A stretch of 64,000 bases of DNA from Coprinus comatus (GCA_034638255.1 JAWPGT010000078.1:1-64000), one strand, 5' to 3'. Counted from the first letter of the stretch, positions 1 through 13,461 are shown. The notes: generated by a model not told the origin, from the sequence alone. Program-made: numbers and translations.

Positions 1-174
1 TGTTAGACATAGTGGAAAAAAGGTAAGTTGAAAATGATGCAAAGTTCGTTCCAAGTGCTAAGCTAAGTTCAAAGTAAAGGTAATGCAATGATCACTACCA
101 TTACTACATCAATTCAATGCATTTCTACATAAGTTACTCCTCTCCAGCTCTTCTCGACTCTCAAGTTCACCATT

Positions 175-3100
175 ATGCCTAGGCCTCGACGCAAACCCAC
201 GTATCCACACAATTACCCTGAAGACTCTCTTACTCAAGATACCAAACAACATTCATGTCCAGTCAGAGGATGTAAGTGCATCCTTCGACACCAGTCAGGA
301 ATGACTCAGCATTTACGAGTTACCCATCCTGGTTTTCCCATGCCAAAACTCACTCAAGCAAGTTCAAGCTACGCAGACTTCCAAACACCCCTAAAAGCCG
401 ATACCAGCTTTACCTCTACTGGTCCTGATGGCCTAATGTCGCCCATTGAAGTGGGACTTCAGACACAATTGCCAATTCCCAACGATGATGTCATTGCTGA
501 AGACTTATATTCTAGTGACGAACGAATCGAATCCTTGGACTTTGAACCACAATCACCAACTATTAGTGATCTCCAATTCAGCACTGGAGACTTCCAACTT
601 GGTAATACACCTGTACATTACCAAAATAGCCTACCTGCCTCAGATGGCAGTAACAACTCACCCGTAAATTTTCCCCGCTATTGTTTTCATATACACCCTA
701 ATTAATGTTTTTTTTTTCGTCAGTCGTCTGACTTTTCTCCTGCCTGCCACAATGATGATGACACTGATGATGGGAGTGAGTCTTTTACTTACAGCTCACA
801 TCCTCTGATCAATGGTAAGGACTCCAATCACTGTATTTTATTACTAAGGTTTGACTCTTTGAGCATAGGAGTTCCATGTGATGAGAAGGGAATCCCATAC
901 CCAATACCTCCTCCTCCTCCACCACCACCACCTGAACCTTATAAAACAGGGGACTGGTTTCCATTCGAGAATCGCCACGCCTTTGAGGCAGCAGAGCTCT
1001 TCTATTCGAAACAATTTTCAGCCAGTACAATCGATAGTGTTCTTTGACTTTTTGGCAAACAACTCGAAGAACACAATGACACCTCACCTTTTATTAACCA
1101 TAAAGATATGTATTCCACTATCGACGCGATACCTTATGGTGAAGTCCCTTGGCAAAGCGTTACGTTCAACGCTGACCCAGAAAAATGTGAAACACCCAAT
1201 GCTAGTTGGGTATCACCTGATTACACTGTCTGGTTCCGCAACCCTCGCCAACTCTTTCGCAATATGCTTAACGATGACACCTTTTCCACAATGTTTGATC
1301 CTGCGCCAATCCGGCAATTCAACAAAGAGGGTTTGCGAGTTTATGAAAATATGATGTCTGGAGACTGGGCTTGGGATCAAGCGGTGAGTAATATGTGTTT
1401 TATCATTTCTTTTTCTGGAATACATGCTGAGACACAATATAGGAGCTTCTTGCTAAAGATCCAAACAGCCATGGCTCGATGTTTGTGCCGATCATTCTTG
1501 GGAGTGATAAGACCACAGTGTCTGTGGCAACTGGACATAATGAATATTGGCCTATCTACGGGTCCATTGGGAACATTCACAACAGTGCTCGTCGAGCACA
1601 TGGAAATGGACTTGTCCTCATTGGCTTTTTATCTATCCCTAAAAGTAAGTCTATTTCCTTTATTAAATATTACATTGATTCTAACAAATATCGAAGCTGA
1701 TAAAGCGCACACAGATGACCCAGAATTCCGTACCTTGCGTCGTCAGATCTTTCATTCTTCTTTCAAAAAAATACTCTCTTCACTATTATCAGGAATGTCA
1801 ACTCCGGAGCTTGCTCGTTGTCCTGATGGTTATTACCGTCACATTATATGGGGTATAGGACCTTACATAGGTGATTACCCTGAGCAGACCCTTGTGGCAG
1901 GTGTTGTACAGGGATGGTGTCCACGGTGAGTATTATACTTTGATAAGAATGTCTTTCTTCTCATACTTACTCTAACATAGTTGTCGCGCACCACCAGACA
2001 AACTAGACAGTGAACGATTTATGGAACGACGGCGTACCAAAGCCATCACAGATATGTTGATCGAGACTTATTCAAATGCAGAACTGTATGGTGAACATGG
2101 TGTTATCTATAATATCTCTGTACATATTTTTTTTCTTTTGAATTTCATCATACTGTGCTAATGCATTTATAGCCTTTCACAAATGACTTTCCTCGTGCAG
2201 ACGCTCATGAGTTGATTGCACCAGACCTCCTTCATCAGGTCATAAAAGGTACATTTAAAGACCATTTGGTAGCATGGGTAGGGGAATACCTTAAACTTAA
2301 GCATGGTCTTCAACGTGCAAAGGAAATTTTAGATGATATTGATTTTCGGTAAGTATTACATGTCATGTTTATCATTTTCTTTATTCACTTCTTCCATAGA
2401 ATTTCAATCGTCCCGCCATTCACAGGCCTTCGACACTTTCCTCAAGGACGGAACTTTAAACAATGGACCGGCAAGGACTCGAAAGCATTAATGAAGGTAA
2501 ATTCATATTTTTCTTGCTCAAAATAAATATGTCTAATGTACAATACAAGGTTTTTCTACCGGCACTCGAGGGTCACTTACCAATTGAAATAATTCAAACG
2601 TTCTGTGCCTTCCTCGAGTTCTGTTATATAGCACGACAAGAATATTTGACGGAGGCAGACGTTCTCCGGTTAGAGGAGGTGCTCACAAGGTTCCACAATG
2701 CTCGACAAATATTTGTCGAATTGGGTGTTCGGCCAGAAGGGATTTCTTTACCTCGCCAGCATGCTATTCAACATTATGCATCCCTTATCCGGTCTTTTGG
2801 TGCTCCTAATGGACTCTGTATGTCCATCACAGAATCAATGCACATACGAGCTGTCAAAGAGCCATGGCGGCGTTCAAACAAAAATGAACCCCTGGAGCAG
2901 ATCCTCATAACCAACCAACGAATCGACATGCTAGCTGCTGCTCGGGTCCATTTTACGAAGCTTGGAATGTTATCGGATTGTAAGTTCTTCTATTATCCTG
3001 ATTAAATGTGTGACTAACTCGAACATTGTCAGCTTCTCCCCCCATCTTACCTGCTTCATCATCTCAAGCTCCAGTTATGGATGTAGAAGATGAAGATGAA

Positions 3101-3867
3101 GATGAAGATGACAAAACTGAACTTGTCGAAGCAGAGGTCAAACTTGCAGCCAAACCGAGTACGTTAATTACTCTAGAATCTATAACATTGATTCTAAACA
3201 GTTTCTTGGATTTATAGAACATCGATGGTCTCTAGAAATGACAACAAAACAACTAAAACTTCAAACTTTCCCAAAAATTCTTCAACAATTCCTTTATAAT
3301 GAACGCTACTCAAATTTTGAAAACCCACCACCTAATCACGCAATCCCAATTCTCCAATCAAAAATCTCAATCTTCTATACTGCTTCTGTCGTGCTCCATT
3401 CGCCAAGTGATTCCAACCATATTCGAGGGATGTGCCACGAATATATCTGAGCTACATCGTCATGGAAAGGATTACCCAGGTATGATACGGTTTTTGTAAA
3501 TTCAAACCCTAGCCTTTTGGGTATGAAAGGATTCGAAGTTGCAAGAGTCCTTGCATTTCTTTCCTTTTGGTATGAAAATCAACAGTACCAGTGTGCTCTG
3601 GTACAGTGGTTTTTAAAAACGAATCCTGATTCACCTGATCGAAACACAGGTCTGTGGGTTGTTGAGTCGGACTTTGATGAAGATTTGGAACCATGTGTTG
3701 AATTAATTCCTATAGCGTCTATTTACCGTGCAGCTCATCTTGTGCCTCGTTACCAGACTGGAGAGTTTACAGACCGTAGTATTTCAAAGGCTGACACCCT
3801 CGATACGTTCCAACAGTTTTATGTAAATAGATATATAGATTATCATGCGTTTAGAACGTTTTTTTAA
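175..3867 (+). pseudogene. Plavaka-type (CACTA-like) transposase gene, 11 exons, two in-frame stops
   Basis: The product resembles the large Plavaka transposases of basidiomycetes, which move CACTA-like DNA transposons. An N-terminal C2H2 finger (C-x4-C-x12-H-x4-H) lies near residues 28-51. The core has family motifs such as ILGSDKTTVSVATG (about 1494-1535) and PFTNDFPRADAHELIAPD (from 2173). The tail contains YVNRYIDYHAFRTF, ending at TAA 3865-3867. My intron calls, all GT..AG, are 664-723, 815-868, 1384-1442, 1645-1696, 1926-1980, 2120-2172, 2349-2399, 2497-2549, 2980-3032 and 3159-3217; splicing them keeps one frame. In-frame TGA at 1045-1047 and 3448-3450 interrupt otherwise good coding sequence, so I call it a pseudogene. 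I could not find terminal inverted repeats; the 5' end may lie outside the window. The start is the first ATG before the zinc finger. Confidence 0.88.
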
Positions 3868-5932
3868 AAATAATATTCTGGGATCATATATTATATAAGC
3901 AATAGTACCGGGTCAGTCTAATCATCTCCTTCAACACTCTTCACCACGATCCATACAATGGCTTCCATCTACCAAGTAAACTGCTCACGAATCCATTCAT
4001 CTACTACTACTACTACAAACTTCAGTCTATACAACTTTGGCTTGTATTAAACAAACAACTCATACTAGGTGGCATCTGGTAACTGCCAAATCCATTGACT
4101 CTTCTACAACTCGCAAACCTACACACTAGTAGTAAGCATTGTAATGTCTCGCATTATACACCAATGAATCGTACTGACCCGAACATAAGACTCCACCCCA
4201 TAGCGTTTCTGAAACCAGGAGATACCATCCAAAAGTCATTCTGCATGTTTGCGGTCCCTTCACGAAGCCAGGAGATACCAGAGGCCTAGCAAGATGATCA
4301 TTCCTCTCCTCCATGCCTTGTTTCTGTAATTATGCAAGAATTTAAGGTATGTAATCTACAGATCTTTCTTTTACGCGATAACATCACAATACTCCCTCCT
4401 TAGAATCCCCTTGAAACAAGGAAATCCCAAATGCCGACCAGGTTCCCATTCCCAAACTTCCCTTCCAATATCCCTGAACCCGGAGCTCTGCATATAGGCC
4501 CTATACCTTCTCCCGAATCCAAAAGAAAATATTTTTCCATCTTGAAAGATTTCACTTATAGGAAAGTACGAAATAGGCATACTCTACTAATGATATATAT
4601 TAATCCCTAGATCACATTGATGAGGCCCTTTCGTCTGTCCTTTACATGAACAAGAGTAAGCTCTTGTTTTCAATTACACTTTCCACTTATTAATATTTCC
4701 AATAAGGCCAACAAAATTCTCTTTATCCAAATCAGATACACGCACGAGGAATAGAAGGATGTAAGTACTACTCCAGTTAAAATTAATCACAACGCTCATG
4801 ATGAAAGGCATGTTAGAATTACGAACATGTCCTGGATAAACATCACGCAAAAGTTCTTCAACCGCTTGTGGGTGACCACGACTCTATCATCAAGATGGTT
4901 TGAGTTTCCAAAACCAGGAACTTAGACCAAGAACCTTTAGATAGGTCAGTAGCTGGTGTCAGTCGTACTCACGCACGTTCTCATTCATTAGTGTAAGCAG
5001 ATTCTTCTGATGCGCAAAGTTGGCATCTTCTTCGGATGTATTTATATGACCAGCCAGAAATACAATAGAGCATACTATACTTCCAGATCAATCAATTCTG
5101 GAAGGCAGTCAATGCCTATTCCCGTGCTATCCATATTAACCTCTACATCTCTCAAGTTCTGGTTTGACCCTGCCAGCTGATATGAAAGTCGTAACAACCA
5201 AGCCACAGATACCACTGACCCCCATGCCTATGCCACCAAGCTCCATCCCAACAACCATAGTAGGTGCAAGTGGTGTTTAGCAACGGTGGATATCAACTTT
5301 CATCCAAAATGATGGGTGGTGGAAGAACTTGATGTACTGCGACCATTACGAACTTGGGAGATTTCATTTGGACCATAAGACCAGTATTGAAAACAGGTCA
5401 GTGTTTAATTACTCCTACTACAACATCCTGTTTCTCAACAATAATAATTAATAGATAAAGGTCATGATCTCCATCCTCATCATCCCCAACAAACAACTGC
5501 ACCAGTCTCCTTGGAATTATCCCCCCTCCAGTTTAAATAGCTCAAACTTCTATTTATGCGCCTTCATTGACATAAGAGATCCAATCCCTGGACCTCTATC
5601 CTCACCAACATTACCCCTCTGAAATCTGAATACAAACATAAATTTCCTGACAACACCCCGTATATCTACCAAAAGAACACCAGGAAGAGGAAGATGAAGG
5701 TCGAGAGAGGAACGGCTGGAGGTTTTGGTTGAGAGTCAAGTAGTGGGGAGGTTGAGGCTTGAATTTCAAGTCTTTAAGTTCTACAGCCGTTAGAAGGCGT
5801 ATTAACCGGGGTTTGAAGGTTTAGAGAGACGGAACGGCTGGAGGTTATGGTTGGGGTTATAAAGTTTTATAGGTGGGTTGAGACCTGGGATTTGAGTCTT
5901 AAACATAGAGTGGCTGGGAAGGACCTTAAATA
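3868..5932. other. Gene-poor stretch, nothing recognised
   Basis: No coding frame here has a recognisable domain or a convincing exon chain. A minus-strand open frame at 4371-4580 (69 codons) is isolated. At about 5700-5850 an imperfect repeat built on GGAACGGCTGGAGGTT occurs twice. The left part may hold the 3' end of the Plavaka transposon, but I see no clear inverted repeat. Confidence 0.5.
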
Positions 5933-5968
5933 TTGAGACTCGAGACTCGAGCTTCAATACAGGTGGAA

Positions 5969-6375
5969 GGGTCGTCTCCCCTCTCCTCTCCTCTCCTCTT
6001 GTTCATTCTCGTTCTCGCCTCGCCTCTCGTATCCTCACCTCTCGTATCCTCGCCTCTCATCTCTCGTATCCTCGCCTCTCATCTCTCGTCTCTCATCTCC
6101 TCCCCTTTCCTCTCGTATCTTCTTGTATCCTTGCATCTCATATCCTCTTGTATCCTCTTGTATCATCGCCTCTCTTATCCTCTCCTCTCCCCTCTCGTTT
6201 CTTGTTTCTCGTCTCTTGTCTCTTGTCTCGTCTCGTTCTCCTCTCTCCCTCATTCTCCCCTCTCTCCCTCGTTCTCCCCTCTCGTTCTCATCTCGTCTTT
6301 TGCCTCTCGCCTCTCACCTCTCATCTCTTGTCACCTTGCCTCTTGCTCTTGCCTCCTCTCCATTTCTTCCCTCTC
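5969..6375. repeat. CT-rich minisatellite / polypyrimidine tract
   Basis: About 400 bases are almost pure pyrimidine on the plus strand. They are built from degenerate CTCTC, CTCTCGTATCCTCGC and CTCTCATCT units. The tract opens long frames on both strands, but these encode only low-complexity S/L-rich or R/E-rich sequence and should not be read as genes. Such asymmetric tracts can form triplex DNA; here that is inference only. Confidence 0.85.
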
Positions 6376-6508
6376 CTGTATGTCTTCCTGCTATGAAGGA
6401 TATGGGATTGGTGGATGTAGCTGGGAAGGGCTGTTCGTCCTTATTTGTACAGAAAGTTTAATGACTTTCAGTCACATGTAAACAAGGACGAACAACCACC
6501 TCTTTCAG

Positions 6509-7118
6509 GGCGATCTCGCTATCCTGTGTGCTATGAGTATGGCAACAGACTACTTGACCTCAACAAGCATGTACTCGGCATACCCTCACATTCCGTTCCA
6601 GTCTGGTAAGTTCTTTTTTTATTTTTCTTCTTCAGCTGCAGCCTTTTTGCTCACAACTTCACCATCTATCTCCTTCACCGTGACACCAGAATTATCAACC
6701 TCGGCTTTACAGCCTCGCAATATACACATTCAGAAGTCTTACAATAATGACACACTTCCTGGTGAGTTTAATTCACTCATTTTTCCCTCATTTCAAGTCC
6801 ATCATACTCTATACAGACCAAGCAACAGCGAGTGCGGACAACGACAATCTTAATCCCATGTTCGCTTCAACAATTTGGGATGAGCTCCCACCTGTCGAAG
6901 TACGAACTCAAAAAAAAGTTTTACATATCCAAAAAATTTGTCAAAATACGGTTCTTTATCTGAAAAAAAAGGGAAGGAAGGTATTGAAATGGGTCTCTCA
7001 GAAGTTGAATGTAAGTCTTATATTCCTTCCCAACTGCCCGTTAAATGCTAACAGCCTCTAGCGAGATGCCAACCTCACTGATATCGAGACGGAGTATGTA
7101 TACGTGACTTATAACTAA
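6509..7118 (+). CDS. Small spliced hypothetical gene (3' part seen)
   Basis: I do not recognise the product. Four exon segments join in one frame: 6509-6605, 6636-6761, 6817-7010 and 7062-7118 (stop TAA 7116-7118). The introns start GTAAG/GTGAG and end CAG/TAG; the third has a good branch site (GCTAAC). The intron at 6606-6635 would be only 30 bp, unusually short, so that boundary is doubtful. The first ATG in frame is at 6533, but a TTTCAG acceptor just before 6509 suggests an upstream exon, perhaps near or inside the CT tract. The protein starts S/T-rich and ends with a basic lysine-rich stretch before a short acidic tail. It may be a remnant. Confidence 0.45.
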
Positions 7119-7528
7119 TTTCAACTTGTAGTATAATTTACATATTCATGTTACTGGTAATCGTAGATTGTAGTACACTATAATCTGTTCAATGAAGTAT
7201 ATCTCAGTGAATGTCATATACTAGTATATGAGTATTTTTCATTTTATTCACATCATTTGATTAAGTAATCCCAATTCCCAATCTCCTCGGGATCATTTTG
7301 GATGGCCTGCATGTAGATGGGAGGTCCAACCATCCAAGAGAATACCATGTCCTTAGATAACCTTTATATACCTTTTGCTTCCTTGGGAATATACTTGGAA
7401 AAAGGAGTGACCTTGGACATACTTGGATAATTTTTTCAAAGGACATCAAAGCACTCCAAAGGTTGTCAAAGTCGCCCAAGGTTGTCCAAGGTGTCCTAAG
7501 TTTTTCCAAGGACAGCCCTGAAATCCTG
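7119..7528. repeat. CCAAGG/CCTTGG-rich sequence replacing a copia U3
   Basis: From about 7261 the sequence is dense in TCCAAGG, CCTTGG and TTGTCCAAGG words in both orientations. It sits where the U3 of copia 1's 5' LTR should be, but it shares nothing visible with the U3 of the 3' LTR. It is probably another repeat that truncated or recombined with that LTR. The part before 7261 is AT-rich with no feature. Confidence 0.5.
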
Positions 7529-7651
7529 ATGTATATAAACTTGTACTCTCGCATTATATACTTTAGTTCCTTTTCTACCTTCAACTAACACCCTCAGTAA
7601 GTCCAGAGTTGTATCTACCCATGCATCACACACTACGCTCTTGTTTCAACA
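7529..7651 (+). repeat. Copia 1 5' LTR, truncated at the TATA region (R-U5 only)
   Basis: It matches the 3' LTR from ATGTATATAAAC onward and ends CAACA just before the PBS. U3 is absent: homology with the 3' LTR stops at about 7529. Confidence 0.85.
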
Positions 7652-7664
7652 GGTTATGGGCCCC
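7652..7664 (+). promoter_or_regulatory. Copia 1 primer-binding site (half-tRNA iMet type)
   Basis: GGTTATGGGCCCC follows the 5' LTR directly. It is complementary to the anticodon arm of eukaryotic initiator tRNA-Met, as in Drosophila copia, which primes with an initiator tRNA half. Copia 2 carries the same 13 bases. Confidence 0.75.
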
Positions 7665-7935
7665 GGTTAGCCTGTACGACTCTCGACGCGCACTCGATGA
7701 ATATTATTCGTCGTGCAGCTCAGAGCTTGAGGGTGAAGCTGGATTCACCTGTGAGGGAAGTCCGAGTTCCGCTCGCTCGAGACATCAACCCACTCAGTGT
7801 TCTCTATGCAACCCCTTACCGTACTCGGTTAGACAGGCAGCACATAGCTCTGTAGAACATAGCGCATGTAGTGCAGCTTTAGTTCATAGTTCTGACACAT
7901 GTTTTGTTGTAGATTTCTATCTCCAAACATTACTC

Positions 7936-10900
7936 ATGGCCGCTTTGATCCCCTCGATCCCAGTCCTCACTGGCACTGCCAACTACCAAGTGTGGTCAGC
8001 ACGTGTTATGTCTATCGCCAACATGATCCACATGGATGGATGGTGTGTAGCGAGAATGATCGATGGCAGCGCCACAAGGCCTGCAGCTGTTGGTGGTTCC
8101 CCCACAACCACCAATACCGCTATGGTACCCCCTACGAACGTCGATGAGATTCGAAAGTTCGATAACATTGAGGCATTTGCACTTGGGATGCTAAATTCCC
8201 GATTGAGTGATGACATGCTTAGGCATGGTGAAACAACCTCAGATGATCTCTGGACACACCTGAGACGAGTTTATGGCACCTTCTCGGCAGGCGCAGCTTA
8301 CGAGTTGTATGCTTCTGCAAATTCGTTCCGATTATCTGGTGTGAACGATCCCTCTAAGGAGATCTCCACCTTTAGGGACTATTTCATGCAGTTAGAGCAA
8401 GCCACGCCCCCAATTAATGTCCCTGGTATCCTCCGTGCGTTGATGTTAATGACATGCATTCCTCCTCAATGGAGTGCTACTCGTGCCGCCCTCCTCGTTC
8501 AATATGGTAACTCCTTGTCAAACCTTACGGTTCAGATTGTTTCAGACGCTATTATGGGTGCTTGGCGGGATTCCCGTGGAGCTGCCTCTGCTTCTCGTGC
8601 TGCTTCAACCGGCATTAAAAACTACAAGGGTGCAAAGCCCTATTCTAAATCCTCCGGTGGCGCTCCACAGCAGCCCCAACAACAGCAACAACAGAAAGCA
8701 TCCGGTTCTAATCAGAACCAAAACCAGAACTCCGGTTCCGGCGGCAATGCTTCTGGGGGGGATAAGGATAAAAAGAAGAAGCATAGACGCAGAAAACATG
8801 GTGGCAATAAGGCAAACAATGCAGAAGAGGAAACCGGTAATGTGGATATGATTTTGTCACCCGCTGTCTTGGAGTCTTTCACGACTCCTACTAACAAACC
8901 TTCAACTACTCGTTCTCTCGTCGAGAGAATGAAGACTACAGATCCCCACCTCAGGGCAGTAGCCTTGAAAAAGGCTGCAGACGAAGTCGTTGTGCATGGT
9001 GTCGAGCCCTATATTGCTCCACGTGCTACTCTTCTTCCCCCTGTAGGTCACCTGGTCGGTCGTACCCGGTATCAGAAGAAGAAGGCAGAGGTCTTTGAGA
9101 AGATGGGTGCTCGCCTTGGCTTCGGCTTGGCTGAACCCTGTCCCCCATCACCTCCACTATCGCTTGATGTGATGGTGTCTCATATCCTTCCTGAAGAGGA
9201 AGTTGATTCGTCTTCGGTTTCTATGCCTGGGTCCCCCACGTGTCGATCTCAGTCTCCTTCCTATGTCCCTCCATCTGATGTTCCTGAAGAGATTGCAGAG
9301 GCTGATGCCTACATGAATGATCCGAACTACGATGCCGATGGTGATTATGAAGTCGATGATGGTTGGTACAATGAGTACGTTCCTTTCTTCTCTCAAGAAT
9401 TCTTCTTAACTAAATGGAACTTACAGATATGCCCCAACCCAACAAGGTTGGGGAGACGAACCAATTGCTCCATCAGACCCCATGTTCTAGAGCACCATAT
9501 TGGACTGCCAGACATTAGTCGGACTATTACGAGTTCTCATATTACATCTACTACTGTTGTTTCTTCTGTTTCGAATATGATCTCTTCTCCCGTTTCCTTA
9601 TGCGATCCTTTTGTCTTACCGGCAAAATATTTAAGAGATCCAGAAAGTGGTGATGAACCGGTTAAAGATCTTGAATGCTTATGCAACTTCTGTGAAGACA
9701 AAGGAAAACCTAATTATGCTAGAGAGTCTGCTACTTGGCTCCTTGATTCAGGTGCTAGCTTTAATTGCACACAGCATATAAGTGACTTTATCGAGTTAGA
9801 GGAAGGAGTGTTTGGCAGTGTTAGAACTGCTAACGACAAACTCATTGGCATTACTGGCCGTGGGAAAGTCCTCTTTCAACACGAGGTAGACGGAGTTACT
9901 AGAACAACTCCACTGTATCCGGTCTATTATATTGCGTCTCTCTCCACTAGAATCATCTCACCTGGCGCCTTATGGCTGCAAGGGATGAGGAGCGAGTCTA
10001 ATTTAAAGCGAACCAACATATTTCATTCAAATGGAAAATTATTTATGCATGCTACACGCATACCTGTGTTCAAAGAGTTAGAGGATGCACTCCACCACAT
10101 TCACACTCGGATTGTGCGTCACTATACTGCGAATCAGGTGCTATCTTATTGCGCATCTAAGTTATCTGTTTATGATCTTTGGCACCGTCGATTGGCGCAT
10201 CCTGGAAAGGAAATATTGCGACAACTCCCAAAACACTCAGAAAAAGTACCTGAGTTCGACATTCCTATCTCTCGTCAAATCTGTGATGGTTGTGCTTGTG
10301 GCAAAATGTCTGATGACGCACATCATCCTTCTTCGACACAAGCGAAGTCATTTTTAGAATTGATCCACAGTGATCTTCTAGAATTCCCCGTTGCCTCGTA
10401 TCACAAGTACAAATGGGCAATGACGTTCTACGACGACTATTCATCACATGCCTGGATCCTCCTCTTACGAGCCAAATCTGATGCCTTAATGGCACTTGAA
10501 AGATTCTGTGCCTTCGAGGAAAAGCAATTCGGTAACACGATTAAGTGTATCCGGACAGACAATGGTGGAGAATATGTCTCTAAACAATTTGAGGAATTCC
10601 TTCGTTCAAAAGGGATAGTACACGAGACTTCTGCACCACACATTCACCAGCAGAACGGTAGAGCAGAAAGACTGAACCGCACACTTCAGGAAAAGGCGCA
10701 GGCCATGTGACTTACTGCATGCTTACCGGATTCTTGGTGGGAATTTGCCCTTAACACGGCTGTTCATTGCTACAATAGAACTCCCATCAAACATCTTGAA
10801 TGGAAGACTCCCACTGAAATGGTAACAGGGAAGAAGCCAGATCTATCTGGTCTTCACGTGTTTGGCTGTGCAGCTTACGTCTTCATTCCTAAGGAATCAC

Positions 10901-13461
10901 GTGATGATAAACTATCACCCAGATCTGAATTAATGATCTTCCTTGGTTATGCTGGCGCAAATTATTCATTTATGCGACATCAGAAGGGAAATGTTATTTA
11001 CACTGCGAAAACGGCTATTTTCGACGAGGGCTGGTATCCCAAATGCAAGCCAGATCATGAAAAACGTAAGGACTCCGGTTCTAAAAACCCCAAAATAAAT
11101 CCTCCTCCTCCGGCGTCTGACAAAGATGACGAGGATACTACACCTGATCTTTATCCCGATGATCCTATGGACACATCTCGACAAGATGACAGTGATAGAA
11201 CACCGTTACCGCCTAGACCGCAAGGTCCGATCCCCGGACCATCTACTTCTCACAAACCTCCTGTTCCCAGTCCGAGCAAATCAGCTCCCAGGAAAGTCAC
11301 AGTTGAGGAAGTTCCTGATGAAGATGATGACGCATTATCATATGCTGATCCCGGATCACCTGTTCGTTGTCCGAGTCCGAGCCCTGCTCCTCGTACTGAC
11401 TCCACCTGTCCCATTTCTCCATCACCTGAGCGACCTGAACATTTAACTAGACCTGTTGAACCTCTACCTCACTGTTCCGGCCGAGAAAGATTTGTTCCGT
11501 TTAGAGAAGGTAACGCGTATGGGGAGAGAACACATCCATCTGAAATCCTACGAGATTACAATCACAATGAACCTCTGCCACCCCAGGGGAGAGTTCGTCT
11601 CCGTGGACACGATTTCAGGATCCGAAATCAACGTGATCGCCCTAATGTGGCAGATCCACATCAACTTCCACCCGAAGAGATCCGAGAACGTCGTGATGAA
11701 ATACGCAGACAACACGAGGATGCCTCAAGGGGATATGCGAGGGAACAAAACCCTGACGCAATGGAAGAAGATGCAGATTGTAAGATTCAACGGATAACTA
11801 AGGAAGGGGGGTTAGAATTGATGAACTTTTTATTGGCAAAAGCGAGTTCAAATACAGTTCCTGAGCAATTCCGTGATCTTGTAAAATTGAATCCGGAGGA
11901 ACGTAAACACTGGCACAAAGCTTGTCTCGAAGAACTAGATGCACTGAAAAAGCGACAAGTTTACGAGTTGGTGAAACTTCCGGAAGGAAGGAAAACCGTA
12001 AAAAATAGATGGGTCTTTAATGAAAAGAGTGACGGTTGCAAACGTGCTAGACTAGTTGCTAAAGGATTTTCTCAAGTCGAGGGCATCAATTTTGACGAAT
12101 TATTCTCTCCAGTAGTACAATATGAGTCCGCTCGAATCCTGCTCGGGTTAGCCGCCCTTGAAGACTGGGACATTGAGTCTGTCGATGTAAAGACAGCATA
12201 TCTCTATGGCAAACTGGATGAGGAAATCTACATGGATCAACCCAAAGGTTTCAAACTTAAGGGTAAAGAACACATGATGTGGAGGTTACGACGTGCATTG
12301 TATGGCCTTAAACAAGCCGGCTTGGCCTGGTGGAAGGAGATGGCATCTTCCATGAACAAACTAGGTTTCAAGCGATGTGAATCCGATGCCGGTATTTATA
12401 TCTATCGTCGAAAAGATGGCAAGTTTGTCATTGCTGTCGTGTACGTTGATGACGTACTTTTTATGGGAAATGACTCTGCCTTGCTTAAAAAGCTTAAAGG
12501 AGAGTTCATGAAAAAGTGGGAATGCCATGACCATGGAGAAGTTAAAGAATTTCTCGGTATGCACATCAGGAGAGATAGAGGTAATCGTAAGATCTTCCTA
12601 GACCAAAGTGCGTATCTAGAGAAGATCCTGGAAAGGTTTAAAATCACTGGTTCAGACCGTGAAACCAAACCGGCGCGAACTCCGCTGCCAGAAGGGTACT
12701 ATCCAGTTCCTAACGACAAGCTGATCAACTCCTCCATCTGTTCTAGGTACCAACAGGTGATTGGATCACTGTTGTACATAGCTATTGGCACGCATCCGGA
12801 CATTTCGTTCACTGTGACTAAGCTTAGTCAACATTCTCATAACCCTACAGAAGAACATTTGCATAGAGCTCTCTACATTTGCAGATACCTCCTAGTGACT
12901 CAGGAATACTGAATGACGCTTAATGGTGCTGATAATGAGGGCTTCATTGCTTACAGTGACTCTGACTGGGCTAGTGATCCTTCTACTCATAGATCCCAAA
13001 CTGGTTATCTGTCAACTGTTGCATCCTGCCTGGTAGCCTGGGTTAGTTGATCACAGAAGACTATTGCATTATTGTCCACAGAAGCTGAGTACATGGCTAT
13101 TTCCAATTGTAGTTGTCAGTCCATCTGGATCAGAAGCCTAATGACTGAACTTGGTTTGCACAACAACGAACCAATGGATATTTGTGAAGACAATATGGGC
13201 TCTCTCTTTATTGCACAAAACCCTGCTGTCGAAAAGAGATCAAAACACATAGACATTATTTTCCACTTTATTTGTCAAGTAATTGATGAAAAGAAGGTTC
13301 AGCTCTATTTTATCCCAGGCACTGAGAACCCTGCAGATCTTCTCACGAAGAATCTCGGATGTGTGAAGTTTGAATACTTCCGTGATAACTATTACAGGTT
13401 GGAGTTTTCTAATCCCACATATAGCGCTGCCAAGCGCTCAAATAATATGAACCCAACATAG
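7936..13461 (+). pseudogene. Copia 1 gag-pol polyprotein, three in-frame TGA
   Basis: The single frame encodes Gag, aspartic protease (LLDSGASFN near 9740), integrase (zinc-binding HRRLAHPGK..CDGCACGK about 10185-10310, TDNGGEY about 10555), RT (YVDDVLFMGN about 12440) and RNase H (EDNMGSLFIAQN, 13180s). The start ATG at 7936 (MAALIPS) matches copia 2 (MATLIPS); the frame is open further upstream but unlike copia 2. Gag has a Q/N-rich, then lysine-rich segment near 8670-8820; I see no classical zinc knuckle there. Stops at 10708-10710, 12910-12912 and 13048-13050 are all TGA, with the same frame continuing after each. About 1840 codons, a normal copia length. Confidence 0.92.

Noticed and set aside
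5933..6481. Long open frames on both strands across the CT-rich tract
   Set aside because: The products are pure low-complexity sequence created by the repeat.
7652..7664. Initiator tRNA gene fragment
   Set aside because: Only the anticodon-arm complement is present, at the PBS position of two copia elements.
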